A stretch of 64,000 nucleotides of DNA, taken from the NCBI GenBank assembly GCA_026120185.1, contig JANUWF010001101.1:372001-436000 (forward strand). The letters run 5' to 3'. The notes beneath the pieces were generated by a model that made no database searches, was not told the DNA's origin, and saw nothing but the letters and a program-made list of their open reading frames with translations. The translations under genes were made by a program, and so were the position numbers. Source of the DNA: Voacanga thouarsii. Its lineage: Eukaryota; Streptophyta; Magnoliopsida; Gentianales; Apocynaceae. Below are positions 22,881-35,618 of the stretch, piece after piece (the first letter of the stretch is position 1; every line of letters begins with the position of its first letter).

Positions 22881-24500
22881 TAAAGTATCAAAGACAAGTA
22901 GAAAAACATAAGTTTTCACAAAATCACTTAATCAATTTCAAAAGAATATTTCCAATGCTTTCTTTATTCAAGACAACAGAACATATGCTACTATACCTTT
23001 CATAACAAATGCAAGACTTGTATAAGTAAAAAATGACTAGTAGAACCATCCCAGCACTCAACATTATTCTCAAACAATTGGAAAGAATTTAGTTCAAAAA
23101 CTATATATGCATTCCATAGGCTTGCTTTTCATACACTCTCTCCACTAATCCGAGACATATCATAATTCTACTTAGGTTAAGTAGGACTTTTAAGCTTGTA
23201 ATATGAGGCTAAAAGGTTTGTAATGTAGCTGTCAAACGAAGGATATAGGAAAATCAAATATCAAAGAAGATGAGAGTTTGCAAGAAAAGGATAAATAACA
23301 TGTACCAATAGATTCCAAACTTTTCTTGCTCTCCTATCACAAAAGCAATCAAAAACCCATAACCTTGTGTAGCACTCATATTATAGTTCAAGCAAATCTT
23401 GCATTCTTTTCATCAATAATTCTTAACTCATCAATCATATTATACAAGATCATCAACATTTCAACAATTCTTATGCCAACATTCTTCCTGTGCTTTTCTT
23501 TTCTTTTTCTTTCATCTTTTCAGATGCTGCTTTTGTTTATTTCTCAATTTTTCTTTTTCTTCCTCCTTTCTCATTTCACAACTCCAACTCAACACATGCT
23601 GCATGACTAAAAGTAACAAGTCATGACATTTACACAAGTATTCTCCCTCATAATTCTTCTACTTGTACTTTTATCCATCAAGCGCAATCAAAGATTTGGA
23701 AGGTAAATCAAACTCTTAGAAAGAAGTAATGGACAAAGTATGATAACGGGTTTTAAGAAAGAAATTAACAATTTAGGCACTAGGGACAATATCAAATAGG
23801 TAGGCTTGAAATGCTCAAACTATCCAAAGAAGGCCTTTTTTCGTCATCCCTAAGCTAAATCATGAATGTCTTATTATTTCGCTTCGAGAGGTATTCAAGT
23901 AAGTTCTAGAATGCTCAATGAATTTTAGTAGAAAAACAGGTTTAAGAATAATGTAAAGCATTTGATCAAGAACCACTTAGTCTAAGTGCGTGCAAAAAGT
24001 CATGCATAAGCCACAAATGATATAGAACATATGCTCTATGATCTAGCACAAAGACATGCATTAAAAATACATCTTGAAAGGTCAAAAAAATTAGAAAAAT
24101 TTTTGGAAAATTTGCTCAAAAGGTTCATCTTGAAGAGTAAAGCATAGAAGAATTCCCATTCTAACCACTCCCCCACACTTAAACTGGACATTGTCCTCAA
24201 TGGCCAAACAAATAGAGTAAGAAAATATTGCCACGGGACCAAAAAATAAAGGGAAAAAGAGAAAAAAGAAAATACTTCCATTGCATTGTACATTCGCCTA
24301 CAAAAGAGTTAAATTCCAGCAGAAATGAGCATTGTTGAAGTACCTAGAAAGAAAAATACACAAAAGAAACACACCAAAATATAAAAATTAGAAAAGAAAA
24401 ATAAGCAAAAAGTAAAGAAAATAGTACGAAAAAGAAAAGTACAAGAAAGAACTAGAAAAATCATGAAAATACAAAGGAAAAAGATAGTGACAAGTGTAGA
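22881..24500 (-). other. E3 3' non-coding region
   Basis: I see no gene. 24166-24203 holds the internal PPT-like motif (minus: CATTGAGGACAATGTCC, AGTTTAAGTGTGGGGGAG), 1.3 kb upstream of the terminal box. The 55-base conserved motif of E1/E2/E4/E6 is not found here. Low-complexity A-rich sequence occupies about 24340-24500. The 85-residue minus frame at 24036-24293 spans the motif and has no other support. Confidence 0.7.
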
Positions 24501-25703
24501 AAAATCATCTCAATTCTCCCTATCATCATCATCAGGTACTGAAGTGCCATCACCACTATGTGGTCCCGAAAAATGCTACATCCACTCAGCCCATTGCTGC
24601 TCCATAATAGTTTGCCTCCGGGCAAAGTCCTCAATGGAGTCCCGCATGTGTAGCAACATCTCCGTCTACTGAGCTAACTGTCCCATCACCGCAATCTCAA
24701 AGTCAATCCTTGGTTGGGACTGTGAACTGCTGGCTCGTGCTCGCGATGGTGGTAGTGGGTGCTCCTCCTCCACAGGTGGCGGCTGAACTTGTCCGGGATA
24801 CTTGACCTCATAGGGAGTTAGCCATTTCTTCATCTCCTAGCTATATTTGTACCTACAGCTCATCAATGTTTGCTCCCTAATCAAGTCATGCTCAGTGGTA
24901 GTCTCCGTCAATTCCCCCTCAGTACTAATACCAAAGTCTCTTAGAATTTTCATAATTACTAGAGGGAAGACGAAGGCTTTGGTAGAGAAACGTAAATGAA
25001 CCACATCTCTAATGGATTGTATGATCAATGGGGTGAGAGATAGGTTGAGTAGTCATCATCCTATGCAAGATGTACATATCAATAGTCCGTGTCTTATTGA
25101 ATCCACTGGCTCGGGGTACGACATTAAAAGCAAACATGTATACTAGAGCCCGAAAGTTGGCAGCAAGATCATTGTTAGAGTAGAAGCTATTGGCTTGGAA
25201 AGCATTTCTCTTGCGCAACCCTAGAGTAACTTTAGTTCCACTAGCATCCCAATTAGGGTCAGAAAGAATCTTTTGATGATTGGTATCTATCCCTAGCCAA
25301 AAGTCATCATCATACACCTGGAGAAGTGTGGCTAAATGGTTTCGTGTGATGATAATGGGGGTTCCTTTCACTCATGTCTCAATGTGTGGAAGATGGTTAT
25401 TGTCCTTTCCAACCATGTTAGCATAGAATTCTTTTATGAGCACTGGACAATAACCCCATTTAAGTTGTACTATAGGTCCCTACCCTAACCTCCTAAACAT
25501 CATTCCTAGTTTAAGGGTGGGGTCTAGGGTAGGTGCAAAGGTACGCTCCACAATAATCTTATTTGAGGCCCTCCTATTGTACCACTCCTCACATGATGGA
25601 TCAATGAACTCTGCTGGCCTAAGGAACAAGGGGTCTATAGACGAAGGGCTGAGGAAGAAGAAGCTCTAACTCTTTTGGATGATTGGCCCTGTGCTATAGA
25701 CAT
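24500..25703 (-). pseudogene. E3 ORF2 relic, 'putative plant transposon protein' type
   Basis: The start is probably the ATG at 25703-25701 (MSIAQGQSSKRVRASSSS), then several stops. The best stretch is 25371-25009, open for 120 residues: IITRNHLATLLQVYD, LGIDTNHQKILSDPNWD, NFRALVYMFAFNVVP, ASGFNKTRTIDMYILHRMM. It overlaps 25028-24837 in the next frame (TKAFVFPLVIMKILRDFG, GELTETTTEHDLI), so there is one frameshift. Proline/Thr-rich and Asp-rich tail sequence runs to about 24500. It is clearly homologous to ORF2 of E1, E4 and E6, and it is the longest intact piece of the conserved core among them. Function unknown; PF20167 is my best family guess. Confidence 0.75.
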
Positions 25704-27044
25704 ATTGGCAAGTAGGTAGTAGTGAAGATAGGAGGATAAGGACTAGGAAGCTCAAAGATTTCAAAAGAATAGAATCTCCCCTTTTTCAAACACAATGCAC
25801 AACACCACACTCAACTCTCAACCAACTCACACTACAATTCCCAAACTCCTTAAGGTATCCCTTATACCAACACAATGACCAATCCAACCTCCTCCAATTA
25901 ATCCACCACAATTTACAACATAACTTGCAAGAATAAGCATAAAAGCTCACTGAGAAGCGTAAATACGCTGAACAAACCCAATGTCTCTAGATGCTCATAA
26001 CATGATCATGTGAATTATGGAATTATCATGGCATTATAGTGATCAAGTGCAAGAAAATTCAAGGTCAATGTGCAACTAGTTACTCAATCATCATAATAGC
26101 CATAATCACACCCTTAAGCAAATACATAAACTCCCTAATGATCATGTGAATGAATCAAGTTCTCAAGAATCATCAACTCATAATACATCAAATGTCATGA
26201 AGCTCACAAATTGATTCACAATGTAAGAGAACATTAAATATCCCAAATTTCGGCAAAAAAAAAAAAACCTAAAATTAGAAAAATTTACCTACAATATTTT
26301 AACCATGGGAATTCAAGAAAAAACATACATTTATATTCTCCTATGCATGGGCAAGCAAAATATGCATCCTTTTTCCAGAAATCAAAGCTCTTTAAATGTG
26401 GATTGAAGATTAGGTTTTTGTGAAAAACGGAAGATTTAGAAGATTTTAATCCATAGAATCAACAAAAGAATGATAGATTGATACTCTAGAAGTGTTTGGA
26501 AAGAGAAAAATCAAATTTTGAAAGGTTTAGGAGGTGAAGCCGGCACGGGTTAGAGAGAATTTGAGAGGGAGTTGGAGAGTTTGAAAGAAAAAATGGCCAA
26601 ATTGGCCAATTTTAGTGCTTCCTAGGACAGGAGCCAGCGCCGGTTGGATTTTGTCTGGGCTCCAAGTTTTTTTTTTTTTTTTTGAAAAATGAAATAAAAA
26701 TAATGAACACACAGCAATGATGAATAATGCAATTTAATTCTTGAAGAAATAAATAAAAATGAAACAAAACAAAATCTACTATATCGCCTTCAGATCATAA
26801 GATCATGTACCAAGGCTAACACCTAGCAAAGACAAGAAGAAAGTTAGCTAACGGAATTCACAATTTAAACAAAATTAAAAGAACAAATTAATCAATTAAA
26901 AATCAGTTAAAGTTAGTAGATTAGATTACAGAGATACACAAGATACAAAAGACGGCACCTTTTTGCAAAAAGAACAATTATACAAATTTACATATTTATA
27001 TATTTACATGGATAAATCAACAAAATCCAAGCTTTCATGATATT
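25704..27044 (-). other. E3 leader/spacer without a gene
   Basis: This should hold gag but no gag motif is readable. 26620-26660 carries GGAGCCAGCGCCGGTTGG, a GC palindrome core also found at 29695 in E4 and 57145-57185 in E6, at equivalent distance before ORF2. Poly-A/T runs occur at 26257-26270 and 26667-26683. Confidence 0.6.
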
Positions 27045-27064
27045 GTTCCCTGACAACGGTGCCA
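27045..27064 (-). other. E3 primer-binding site
   Basis: Minus-strand reading TGGCACCGTTGTCAGGGAAC, next to the LTR and followed by AATATCATGAAAGCTTGG. It differs slightly from the tRNA-Asp-type site. Confidence 0.85.
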
Positions 27065-27070
27065 AAAACT

Positions 27071-28583
27071 TGATGTGTTTGAATTTGGGTATAAAAATTA
27101 TATAAAAATAAGCACATTCCCAGTCAAATTTAAACTAAAACGTTAACCCCAAATTACACATATAAGCAGGCGTACTCATCATTAAACATAGCATAGGGTT
27201 TAAAACGAGTGTCGATCCTCAAGGAACAAGTATGCCTTAATCACTTTTCTTTCATTATTTAATCGACTCAATAAGGTGAAAAAATTATAAAATAAAATAA
27301 AATAAAATAAAAGAATATATACACGTTAAGGATGGAGAATTATGTAACTCAAACCATTATTTTGACAAACATGACTTAAAGTACCCAATCATTATCATAA
27401 CTAATCATTCTCTTGGCATCATGAAGGATTAAGATAGATTTACTTCTTTTCCAATCCATGAAATCACTATCTTTTAGACAAATTAGCATCACATATCCTA
27501 TCTCAACTAATTCACCCAAAAGATGCATTAAACACAATCCTTGATTAATCTCCATATCCTGGCAAATTTAAAGCATGAAATTAACCAATGAATCTATATC
27601 CTAACAAACATTAATTAACCTTTAATTACCCAGTTCTTAACAATTAACCCATTTTCCAAGCAAGTTAATAGACAACAAATATGAAATTAATGAATTGAGA
27701 CCACCATCAACCCCTTTTCCAAGCAAGTTAATAGAAAGAAACAACAAATTAATCTCGTAATCAACATAAGTGATAAAGTACCAAGAAAAACAATCAATTA
27801 ATCAAAAGATCAAAGTAATTCCAAAAATCATGAATGTCTAAAATAATGTCAAATTACAATAAAATAATTAATACATCATTATTCAAGAAAAGAAGACAAA
27901 GTTAAAAAAAAAAATACTCATAGACAAGCCTCATTTTTCTTCTTTCGTAGACTCTCTTGTATAATCCTCCTTGATTTGATGAATTCCTCCTTGAATTTGA
28001 GTGATTTGATGTTTTGCTCTTCGAATTCTCCCTTTTTTCCTTGTGTTTTTCCTCTATTTATAGGCTTTAGAAGTGCCTAAATTCGTCCCTCTAGGGTTTC
28101 TGGCTGAATAGAAGTAGGAAAATACTAGAATTTTAAAAATTGCCAAAAATGCACACGAAATCGATGCACCGCCTCTGTAGCAGTGCACAGCCGGTGCCGC
28201 CTGGCCTATCTAGGGCCGATGCCAGTTGTGGTCTGTTTCTCCATCCGTTCGCTGATTTCTCTTAATTTTCATGCCAATTCTTCCAAATTGCAGCCGGCGT
28301 CGACTCTATTATGTTCAATTCCTGTTTTGCTGGTTTTTATTATCTCGAAGTGCGTGCCAGCAGCACATGGCCTGCGCCAGTTCTCCTGTCCTGGCCGGCG
28401 CCACCTCTATTTTGTTTAGTAATGATTTTACTTTATTTTACCTCTAAAATCTGAAATAATGCACAAAATATCTTTCCAATAGAAAAATCTCAAATATGAA
28501 GGAATATAACCAGTTATTGCACAAAATGTATCACAAAATACCTCAAATAACTAAGAAATATATGACTAATTTAGGCCATATCA
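27071..28583 (-). repeat. E3 5' LTR
   Basis: Forward TGATGTGTTTGAATTTGGG to TTTAGGCCATATCA, 1513 bp. GC island at 28165-28410, with GCCGGTGCCGCC and GGCCGGCGCCACC. The open frame 28183-28419 lies in this island and is not a gene. Confidence 0.92.
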
Positions 28584-28588
28584 TTTCT

Positions 28589-29500
28589 ACCCAAATACTT
28601 TTCCCTAACTGCGACAGCTAAACTTAAAATCGATATTTTTGCTTTCTAAAAATTGAATCTGAGAGTCTATATGAGTATTAGGAAATGTGGAAATAGATGC
28701 TCATGAAATGTCCTCATTATGGGTTTGAATTGGGGATGCAAATCTTTCACAGTGGATTAAATTTTACTTCAAAATAACTAATTGATGCATTAGTTAGAGA
28801 AAGCACAAGCTCTAAGACCCCAGAGGAGTTGTATGAGTTAGTTGAAAATATTGCAATAAACAACTACTCTTAGGGCAATCCAAGGTCTAGGGCTCGTGTT
28901 TAAGGAGTTGAAAATATTACAATAAACAACTACTCTTAGGGAATCCAAGATCTAGGGCTCGTGTTTAAAAAGTTCACAAAATTGATACTATAGCTGCCTT
29001 GGAAACTAAGGTTGAGGTACTTATCCAAAAGATAGAACAAATAGTGCTGACCCCTTCTCAATGGCAAGTGATGAACATAAGTTGTGATTTTTATGGAGAA
29101 GGGCACTATAATCATAAGTTTCAAAGTATGAAATCATCTCAAAAGTCATTAGAGTAGGTTGCTTTTATAGGGAATAGGAGAGAAGGATACAAGACTTATA
29201 GTACTATTCACAATCCTGGTTAGAGTAACCATCCCAAATTTTCTTAGAGCAATCAAAACTAACCTTGGCAAAACCCCTTAAACTTTAGTGGGAATCAAAT
29301 GACTCAGCTTCCCTGGCCTTATAATGTACTACCACCAAAGTCATCATTGGTGGAGTTGGTTAACAAGATGGTAAGCTCAACAGAGGTATGTTTTCAAGGA
29401 GTCAATGCGCAATTTGAAGAATCAAATTAGTCAATTAGCTAAATTTCTTGGAGATTGTCAAGCTAAATCCTTGCCTAGGAATACGGGGAATAATCTATGA
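28589..29500 (+). pseudogene. E4 gag, C-terminal part
   Basis: It resumes exactly where E3 interrupted it. Readable: FAFQKLESESLYEYWERWK-like, FELGMQIFHSGLN, ALVRESTSSKTPEELYELVENIA, then KVEVLIQKIEQI and a degenerate zinc knuckle (SCDF.GEGHYNH, missing later cysteines). The end has NVLPPKSSLVELVNKMV, a coiled-coil-like segment near 29400 and LPRNTGN before stops. A 66-base, 22-codon tandem duplication lies at 28841-28971. The homologous region on the minus strand at 57395-58100 confirms the reading. Stops throughout. Confidence 0.75.
28841..28971 (+). repeat. 66-bp tandem duplication inside E4 gag
   Basis: 28841-28906 and 28907-28971 share GTTGAAAATATT.CAATAAAC through GGGCTCGTGTTTAA with few changes and a one-base deletion in the second copy. 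The unit is a multiple of three. E6 has a single copy at the equivalent place, so the duplication is private to E4. Confidence 0.85.
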
Positions 29501-30693
29501 GACTAAGATCGCGGAAAGAAATAAAGTTCTTAATTGTTTCTCGCTTTCTATTTATTTGGACAGTCTTTAATTTTTTTTTTAAGTTTGGTTTTTGCTTATT
29601 TTATTTTGAACATATTATTAAATTGCTTTGGGTTTAATTTTCAAGTGTTCATTTATTTTTATTTTAAAGAAAAAATATATTCGATTCCAGATTAGAACCG
29701 GTGCCGGCTCAAGTCGGGACTGCCTCCTCAAATAGCTTAAATCAACTATAATTTTTAACAAGAAAACCTACTTTCCTCTCTTTTTTTCTTAATCCCCCTC
29801 CGGTTCTTTGTACCCAACCCCTGCCGGCTTAAAGTTTTCAACCAAAAACACTTCTCCAACACCAAATCTTTGGTCTTTTATTGAATTTTTTAATTTATAT
29901 GGATTAAATCTTCAAAAATTCAATCTTTTCTCTTGAATGCCAACTTTCCAAATCTACTACAAGGTGTGATTTTCTCTTCAAGAAGTCTGCATAGATTGTT
30001 TGCCCATGTATTGAAGATCACTATAGTATGAATTTTCTTTCAATTCCACAGTTAATTTTTCTACTAAATTTCTTTGTGTTTTTCGATTTTTTTTATTTGC
30101 TTGAAGAGTTAGGATTGGATAAATTGTTTAGAGACATGTGAAGTTTTAGTTAAATTATTATGCTCATATTAATAGATCCTGAATGTCATAGAACTTGTTT
30201 GGTGCCTTTTGGACATATTGAGAATTTTGGGCAAATTATTGGAAGTCTCTTAGATGCTTTATAGTATATATGCTTGGAATATGTTTAATACTTCTTTGGA
30301 TAATTTTTCCTTCATCATAGAATTGTGCTTATGCCATATTCTTTTTTGCATTGTTTTGAATTATGGAGCTTTATAGGTGCTTTATTAATATTAATCACGA
30401 GGTGCATTGTAATATATAATTAGCTATTGATATATGTTTGGCTATTGGATTTGTGTTTCTTTCATGCAAGTAATTTGAGGAGATTAGGATTTTGGGTATT
30501 AGTTTTTGGATGGTGTTGAAGTAAATATGGAGTTGAGAGTTGTGATTGTTTATTGTTGGTGAATTGTGCCTTGTGTGACTTATAAGGTGATTGGTGTTGT
30601 GGACTAAGCAGTAAATTATGTGGTATTGACTTAGAGCACTTTTCCCTTTATCCATTTGAGAGCCTTTGTGATATATTCTTCTAGTCCTACACA
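29501..30693 (+). other. E4 spacer between gag and ORF2
   Basis: No gene seen. 29695-29720 has AACCGGTGCCGGCTC, the GC palindrome shared with LTR islands. The reverse complement of 56170-57250 in E6 aligns over most of it. The minus-strand frame 30395-30694 is a shadow; its complement is G/T-rich leader shared with bases 1-168 of E1. Confidence 0.65.
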
Positions 30694-30777
30694 ATGCCTA
30701 GACAAAAAGGGACTAGTCAGCCTTTTAAAAGGATTAGAGCTTCTTCATCTTAGTCTACCCCATCATTTGAGCCACAT
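30694..30777 (+). pseudogene. E4 ORF2, first exon-like fragment
   Basis: It starts MPRQKGTSQPFKRIRASSS, has a stop, then PSFEPH, and is cut by the solo LTR at 30778. The next piece is at 34967. Context and start codon match E1 (169) and E6 (56161). Confidence 0.75.
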
Positions 30778-31023
30778 TGTGACACCCCACCTAAAACCAA
30801 CCCTAGAGTAAAGGGGTCGGGAATGCATATCATATTATTTTACATGAATATATATGTTTTTGAATGATTTTATGTGCTTTAGAATCGTGGATTATAGGTT
30901 TAAATGCTTAGTTATACTTATTGAGTAGGAGGGGTAAAATGGTAATTTTGCTTGAGGTAAGAATAGGAAGATAACTTGAGGAGTAGATACGAAAAATATG
31001 TAGGTGAGAAAATAAGAACAAGA

Positions 31024-31092
31024 GTTGTTGTGGTTTAGTGGTTAGAGTCTTGGAATTAATCTCTAAGGTCATGAGTTCAAATCCCATCATTT
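31024..31092 (+). other. tRNA-like segment with Pol III A and B boxes
   Basis: 31031-31041 reads TGGTTTAGTGG (A-box-like) and 31073-31084 reads GAGTTCAAATCC (B-box-like). Spacing is that of a tRNA. The second forms a T-arm, ATGAG-TTCAAAT-CCCAT, with one mismatch. A matching acceptor stem is not evident, so this is not a working tRNA gene. A tRNA-derived SINE head captured in the LTR is the likeliest explanation; no SINE tail or TSD could be assigned by eye. Confidence 0.5.
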
Positions 31093-32696
31093 AAGCTTTT
31101 ACCATGATTATCTTAATTAAGTTTGAATTTTTGTTTTCTTGCATTCCATGAAAATAGGAATAATTGTCTTAAGGGAGACATGAAGAGAATGTCCTAATCT
31201 TATCCTCATGTCCTAAAAGAATTCTAGAAGAATTCTTGTCCAATTTATTACCTCTAGCTTTGTCCTAGCATTTTCATAATTCAAATGAACTAAAATCCAT
31301 TAAATCTTTTTCTTTGAATTCCAAAAAAAATTCTGTGATTATTTCTTCCCCTTGAATTTCAAAAATCAGCTTTGGGGAAGGGAGGTTGACCGAAAATAGG
31401 AGGGGAAATAGGAAGGGTTCCAAGAGAAAATCAATCACCATGGAAGGACCTTCAAATCTATCTTCATGTTGTTCATGCTTTAGTGGTAAGAAATCTGGAA
31501 ATTTTCCAGATTTGTTGCAGACCTTTTCTTCAAAAATTCAGGCCATAAACCCATTCATTTACTGCCCAGAAAATGGTCATTTCAAGTGGCTTGGAAGCTG
31601 GAAAAATTGTGCAATTTTCGAATTGCACAAAACAGCACCAAACCAGAAAAATTTTCTGGGCAATTCGCAGCTCTTCATCAAAGAAATGAAGCTGTTTTTA
31701 GTTTATCTTCAAGCCAGCAAACTCCTCTGTATTTGTCCAGAAATGAGGCTAAAAAAACACCCTTGGAAGACCCTCAAACATCCCTGAAGAACCTCTGAAA
31801 AACCGAGCCAAGAGGGTGCGAAAATCCTGCACCAAAATTCTGTAATTTTCGGAAAGCCATGAACACTTGAGACCAGAATTTTCCAACCTTGTTCCTCTCT
31901 AGCCTAAGACCGAAAATCACATTCAACCTCTGTAGAATTGAGCCTTGTTCAACTATACACTGAACACCATTAAACCCACACTTACCTTGAAGCATAAGGA
32001 CTCCATAGCCACACCACAAAACACTCCTAAGATCACTCCATTCAAACTCCATTTGAACTTCAAATAATTTCAGCATTTCACTCCAATAAAATCACTCTTG
32101 CATTAAGCTGAATTAACCAGAATTTCCTCTGCCTTTAAGGACTGAATTTCGGCCAGCCTTGAGCAACATTAACCTTCAATCATTTTAGCAAGACAACCTT
32201 GTTTTAGCCGACACCATTAAAGTCCATAGACACCTCTCTTGATCAAACACCATAGTTGATCTTTTACCTTAAACATCTCCACCATTTCCTCCATTTAAAT
32301 TTCAAATAAAATCTGATTTCTCTCTCTTACAAAGCTGAAAACCGGAACTCTCAATCACACCCTACCATTCGGCCAGCCTTCTAGTAGAATTCATGCAGCA
32401 CTTCTTCTAATTTCTCTCCATTTTCACCTAAAACACCAAGAACACACACTAAACTTCTTCAAGCCTAAACCTACTCTAAACACCTCCAATCACTCTCAAA
32501 TACTCCAGATCATCTCTACTTAATCCCTAGACTTCATTTCTACCATTTATAACACGAAATCTCGCAAACAAGAATTTTCAACCGGATCAAAAATCAGTTT
32601 TTCTTGAAGACCTCAAGAACATCAACAAGGTAAAACAAGAACAACCTTCTTGTTCATCTTCTTCCATTCAATTCTTAATACACCTATCTAATGCTC

Positions 32697-32735
32697 TCTT
32701 TCTCTTTCTCTCTCTCTCTCTCTCTCACTCTCTTC
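32697..32735 (+). repeat. CT-rich microsatellite
   Basis: TCTCTTTCTC followed by an uninterrupted run of CT units and CACTCTCTTC, inside the solo LTR. Confidence 0.85.
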
Positions 32736-34966
32736 TAACCGAAATGGTTGATCAAACCATCAACCATGGATGTTGTTTCGTTGGACCATTCAAGTCATTC
32801 CATCGCGCGTGGACCTTCTTTTGTCTTCATCAAAGGACTCGACAATCAAGTATTCATTCTTAAATTTCTCTTATTAAATTCTGAAATCATGTCTCCTAGA
32901 TGATGATAGAGAAATGGAATATGATTGCGAGATTAAGTATATGCATGTGGATTAGGGGGATAAAGTTATGACATGATGATGGTTGTATTTGACTAGGATG
33001 TATGTGTTTTCCTTTCGAATCAATATATGTTTTTCATACTTAATGAATTTAATGGATGTTGACGCATGATTAGATATTATGACACCAAAGGTGATTAGGC
33101 TTTTATGATCTTATTTTCCATGGAAACCATGATTGATGATTATGCTTAGTAGGATTTTTGGCCATGTGATAGTATGAGATAGTTCAAGTGTTTGTTCATG
33201 AATAGATTAATTTCTTGTTTGATGATGGAGAATGGGATCATGAATCTTTTCTAGCAATAGGAAGACCATGATGTAAGATTATTTTCTTGTTAATTCTAAG
33301 TTATATTCATCAACAAATTTTATTACATGAATTAAAATTACTACTATATTTTTCTTCAAAAAATTCGAAACACTAGGGGATTTGGATTAGAATATTAAAT
33401 CAAACTATTAATATTTTTATTAAACGAAAATTTAAAATAATTTATTAATAAATTTTAATTATTATTAATTATTTATTATCTCTTCAAAATTAATTAAAAA
33501 TTATTATTTATTTAATTTTTTATTTATTTATAATAAAGCTATTTTTAAATTACCATTTCTTAATATTAAATAAGACTTAATAATATTTAAAATTCAAACC
33601 TTGGTTTATTTATTAATAATAACACTCAAGAATTATTATTTGAGTCTATAATTTATTAACAATTATTTTAGAACCCCTTGTTATTTCAACCTATCAAACT
33701 AGACTTATTTTATAAAATTCTTCAGCATCTAGCCTTAAAGCTTAGGACATTAAGGTCATGGTTAGACATGGTTGTCACTAGATGAGCTAAGAATTATTTA
33801 TGTAAGGCAGGTATAGCTTGAATGTGACCTTATTGTTTGTGTTTACCCCAGGCAGGGGTTAGGTCAGCCTTGGAAGACTTTTGAGTAGAGCAAGCAAAGA
33901 AGCAGGTAAGCTCCTGCACGGAGTTTTGTGAAGACCAAAAGTTATTGTGGCAAGCAAATGCAATGTATATGGACATTATTTGTAAAGGCAATTAAGGATT
34001 GTTTTTCCTTTTTATTTCAGTCAAGCAAATCATTTGGAAATTAAACAAGCAGTTTTACACAAATCTAAATTTTTTCTAAAATCCAACTTGACTAAATTTT
34101 TGGAAACCCTTAATTGCTATTTCCAAATAAAGTAAAGCTTGATCAATTTTCTCCCAAGTGGAACAATCAACGTTGAGTACTCAATAAGGGTAGACCACCA
34201 GGACTAGTCTTTGAAGGGTTAGGGTAAGTCTCTCAGTAGGTGGCCACCTCTAAGGGGTGAGTTCTTCCTGGATAGGACGCCAGTCCGGTAGGTCATACCG
34301 GTCCGAGCTAGCAAGTTTCAGTCATGTGGACTATGTATTTTCGGAGTGGACAACCGGTAAGTTTGGGTGTAGAGATGGAAGAGTATCTCACCCGGTAGGC
34401 CGTACACCTACCTTTTGTCAGCATTGCACAAAGTGTGGCATTCTGACTGTTATTGGTCATGGGGCCCAACGTGTGGTAACCCATGGCTACCCATTTAAGT
34501 GGTTGTATTTATTGTGCACATGTATGATTTGAAAAGTGAAACACCACTCTTTATTTTCAACACTTATTTATTGCTTGCCAGCACTTTTCCCTATGAAACT
34601 TTTACAACTTGCATACATAAATTATTTTACCTGAAACACTTAAAGCACACACGGGCTTACTGAGATTTTATCTCACCACCTTTTATGCCATATTTTCAAG
34701 AAGATCCTGCTGTGGAGATCATTAGCTAGAATGTTGCCTTGCTTGAAGACTCTTGTTATTTACTTTAAGTATTGTTTGAGAGATTGTTGCAAACAATTTA
34801 TTTTGGATTTGTGCCAGTATTTATCTTTTGGGTTGTAATAAATTTAATTTTACAGTCTTTTGTTTTATTCTATTTTCATGTAACCTAGTTATAAAGACCC
34901 CTTGTCCTTTGGACGGGGCGACATCCCCGGCCCTGATGGGCCTAGGTAGTGGGGTGTTACACACAT

Positions 34967-35618
34967 CCTACACAACCTACTCATTTTGTTGATCGTTCCT
35001 ATTAGATGTGGTATCAAAAGCATGCTAATAACAAAATTGTAGTGGAAATGACGTATAAGCCATCTCTTGACAACTCTCTACAGCTTCCTACCATGGTTAG
35101 GAGATTGGGTTAGGAGTTTATCATTCGACTGCAGGGTATGTATTTTCTAGTGTTAGTGAAACAGTTTTATATCAACATGCAGGATAAGAAAGAAAATGAC
35201 TTAGAGACTATTTCTACCATGGTTAAGGGGTAGGTCACTGAGTTTGATAGGACGAGATTGGTAGCTATACTGAGTATTAATAATGAGGGACCTTAGCCAA
35301 CAATTAACTAAAGGATCACTTTTGACTCTTAGTGGAGTTTTAATGCTACTCTTTAGGGGTTTAGGATGCACAAAAGAGGACCAATTTCTTTATTTGGCTA
35401 TTTTTTCTACAATGACCTCCAAGCCCAATTCACAGCCCTAGCATATATCTTTACCTTCAATGTTGTCCTTAAGGCTAGTTAGTTCAATGAGACAAGAATA
35501 ATTGATGCTTATATCTTTTCTAAGATGGTTGGGTCTAGGCCTATTCCCCTTACCTGATTGATTATCGAGTCCACGAGAGATGTGGTTTACTCTAGACTTG
35601 TTACCCAGGCCTTGGTAT
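34967..35618 (+). pseudogene. E4 ORF2, middle fragment
   Basis: Continues with QPTHFVDRSY-like, KHANNKIVVEM, SLDNSLQLP, IIRLQGMYFLVLVKQFY, QDKKENDLETISTMVKG, RLVAILSINNEGP, ALAYIFTFNVV, RIIDAYIFSKMVGS, then cut at GGTAT by copia A. Several stops. 438 bp of it (35181-35618) recur at 40534-40971 with 14 substitutions and no gaps. Confidence 0.75.

Larger units (their letters stand above)
21307..28583 (-). mobile_element. E3: Athila-like ORF2-only element
   Basis: LTRs of 1538 and 1513 bp with forward ends TGATGTGTTTGAATTTGGG and CTATCA/ATATCA. TSD TTTCT is exact (21302-21306 and 28584-28588), within E4 gag. PBS beside the right LTR and purine box beside the left give minus polarity. The 4.2-kb interior has only an ORF2 relic: neither gag nor pol can be read between PBS and ORF2. 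It is a non-autonomous derivative whose LTRs are more diverged from E1/E2 but of the same design. Confidence 0.92.
30778..34961 (+). mobile_element. 4.2-kb solo LTR, Tekay/Del-like chromovirus type
   Basis: Starts TGTGACACCCCACC and ends GTGGGGTGTTACA, flanked by an exact CACAT TSD (30773-30777 and 34962-34966) inside E4 ORF2. No PBS, PPT, gag or pol is seen inside, and no second internal copy of its ends, so a solo LTR from LTR-LTR recombination fits best. Ends and great length are what plant Tekay/Del LTRs usually show; without pol this assignment stays tentative. Near its 3' end, 34190-34440 is related to 4660-4880(-) and 63480-63700(+). Open frames 31386-31798 and 31774-32076 overlap on opposite strands, lack homologues and are probably not genes. 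Confidence 0.85.

Noticed and set aside
22391..28419. Cys/Pro-rich short frames at 22391, 22464 and 28183
   Set aside because: They lie in the GC islands of the two E3 LTRs and are LTR copies of each other.
31024..31092. Functional tRNA gene
   Set aside because: A and B boxes are present but no acceptor stem pairs and the anticodon arm is weak.
31386..32076. Overlapping plus and minus frames of 133 and 100 codons in the solo LTR
   Set aside because: Opposite-strand overlap, no recognisable domain, and location in LTR sequence.
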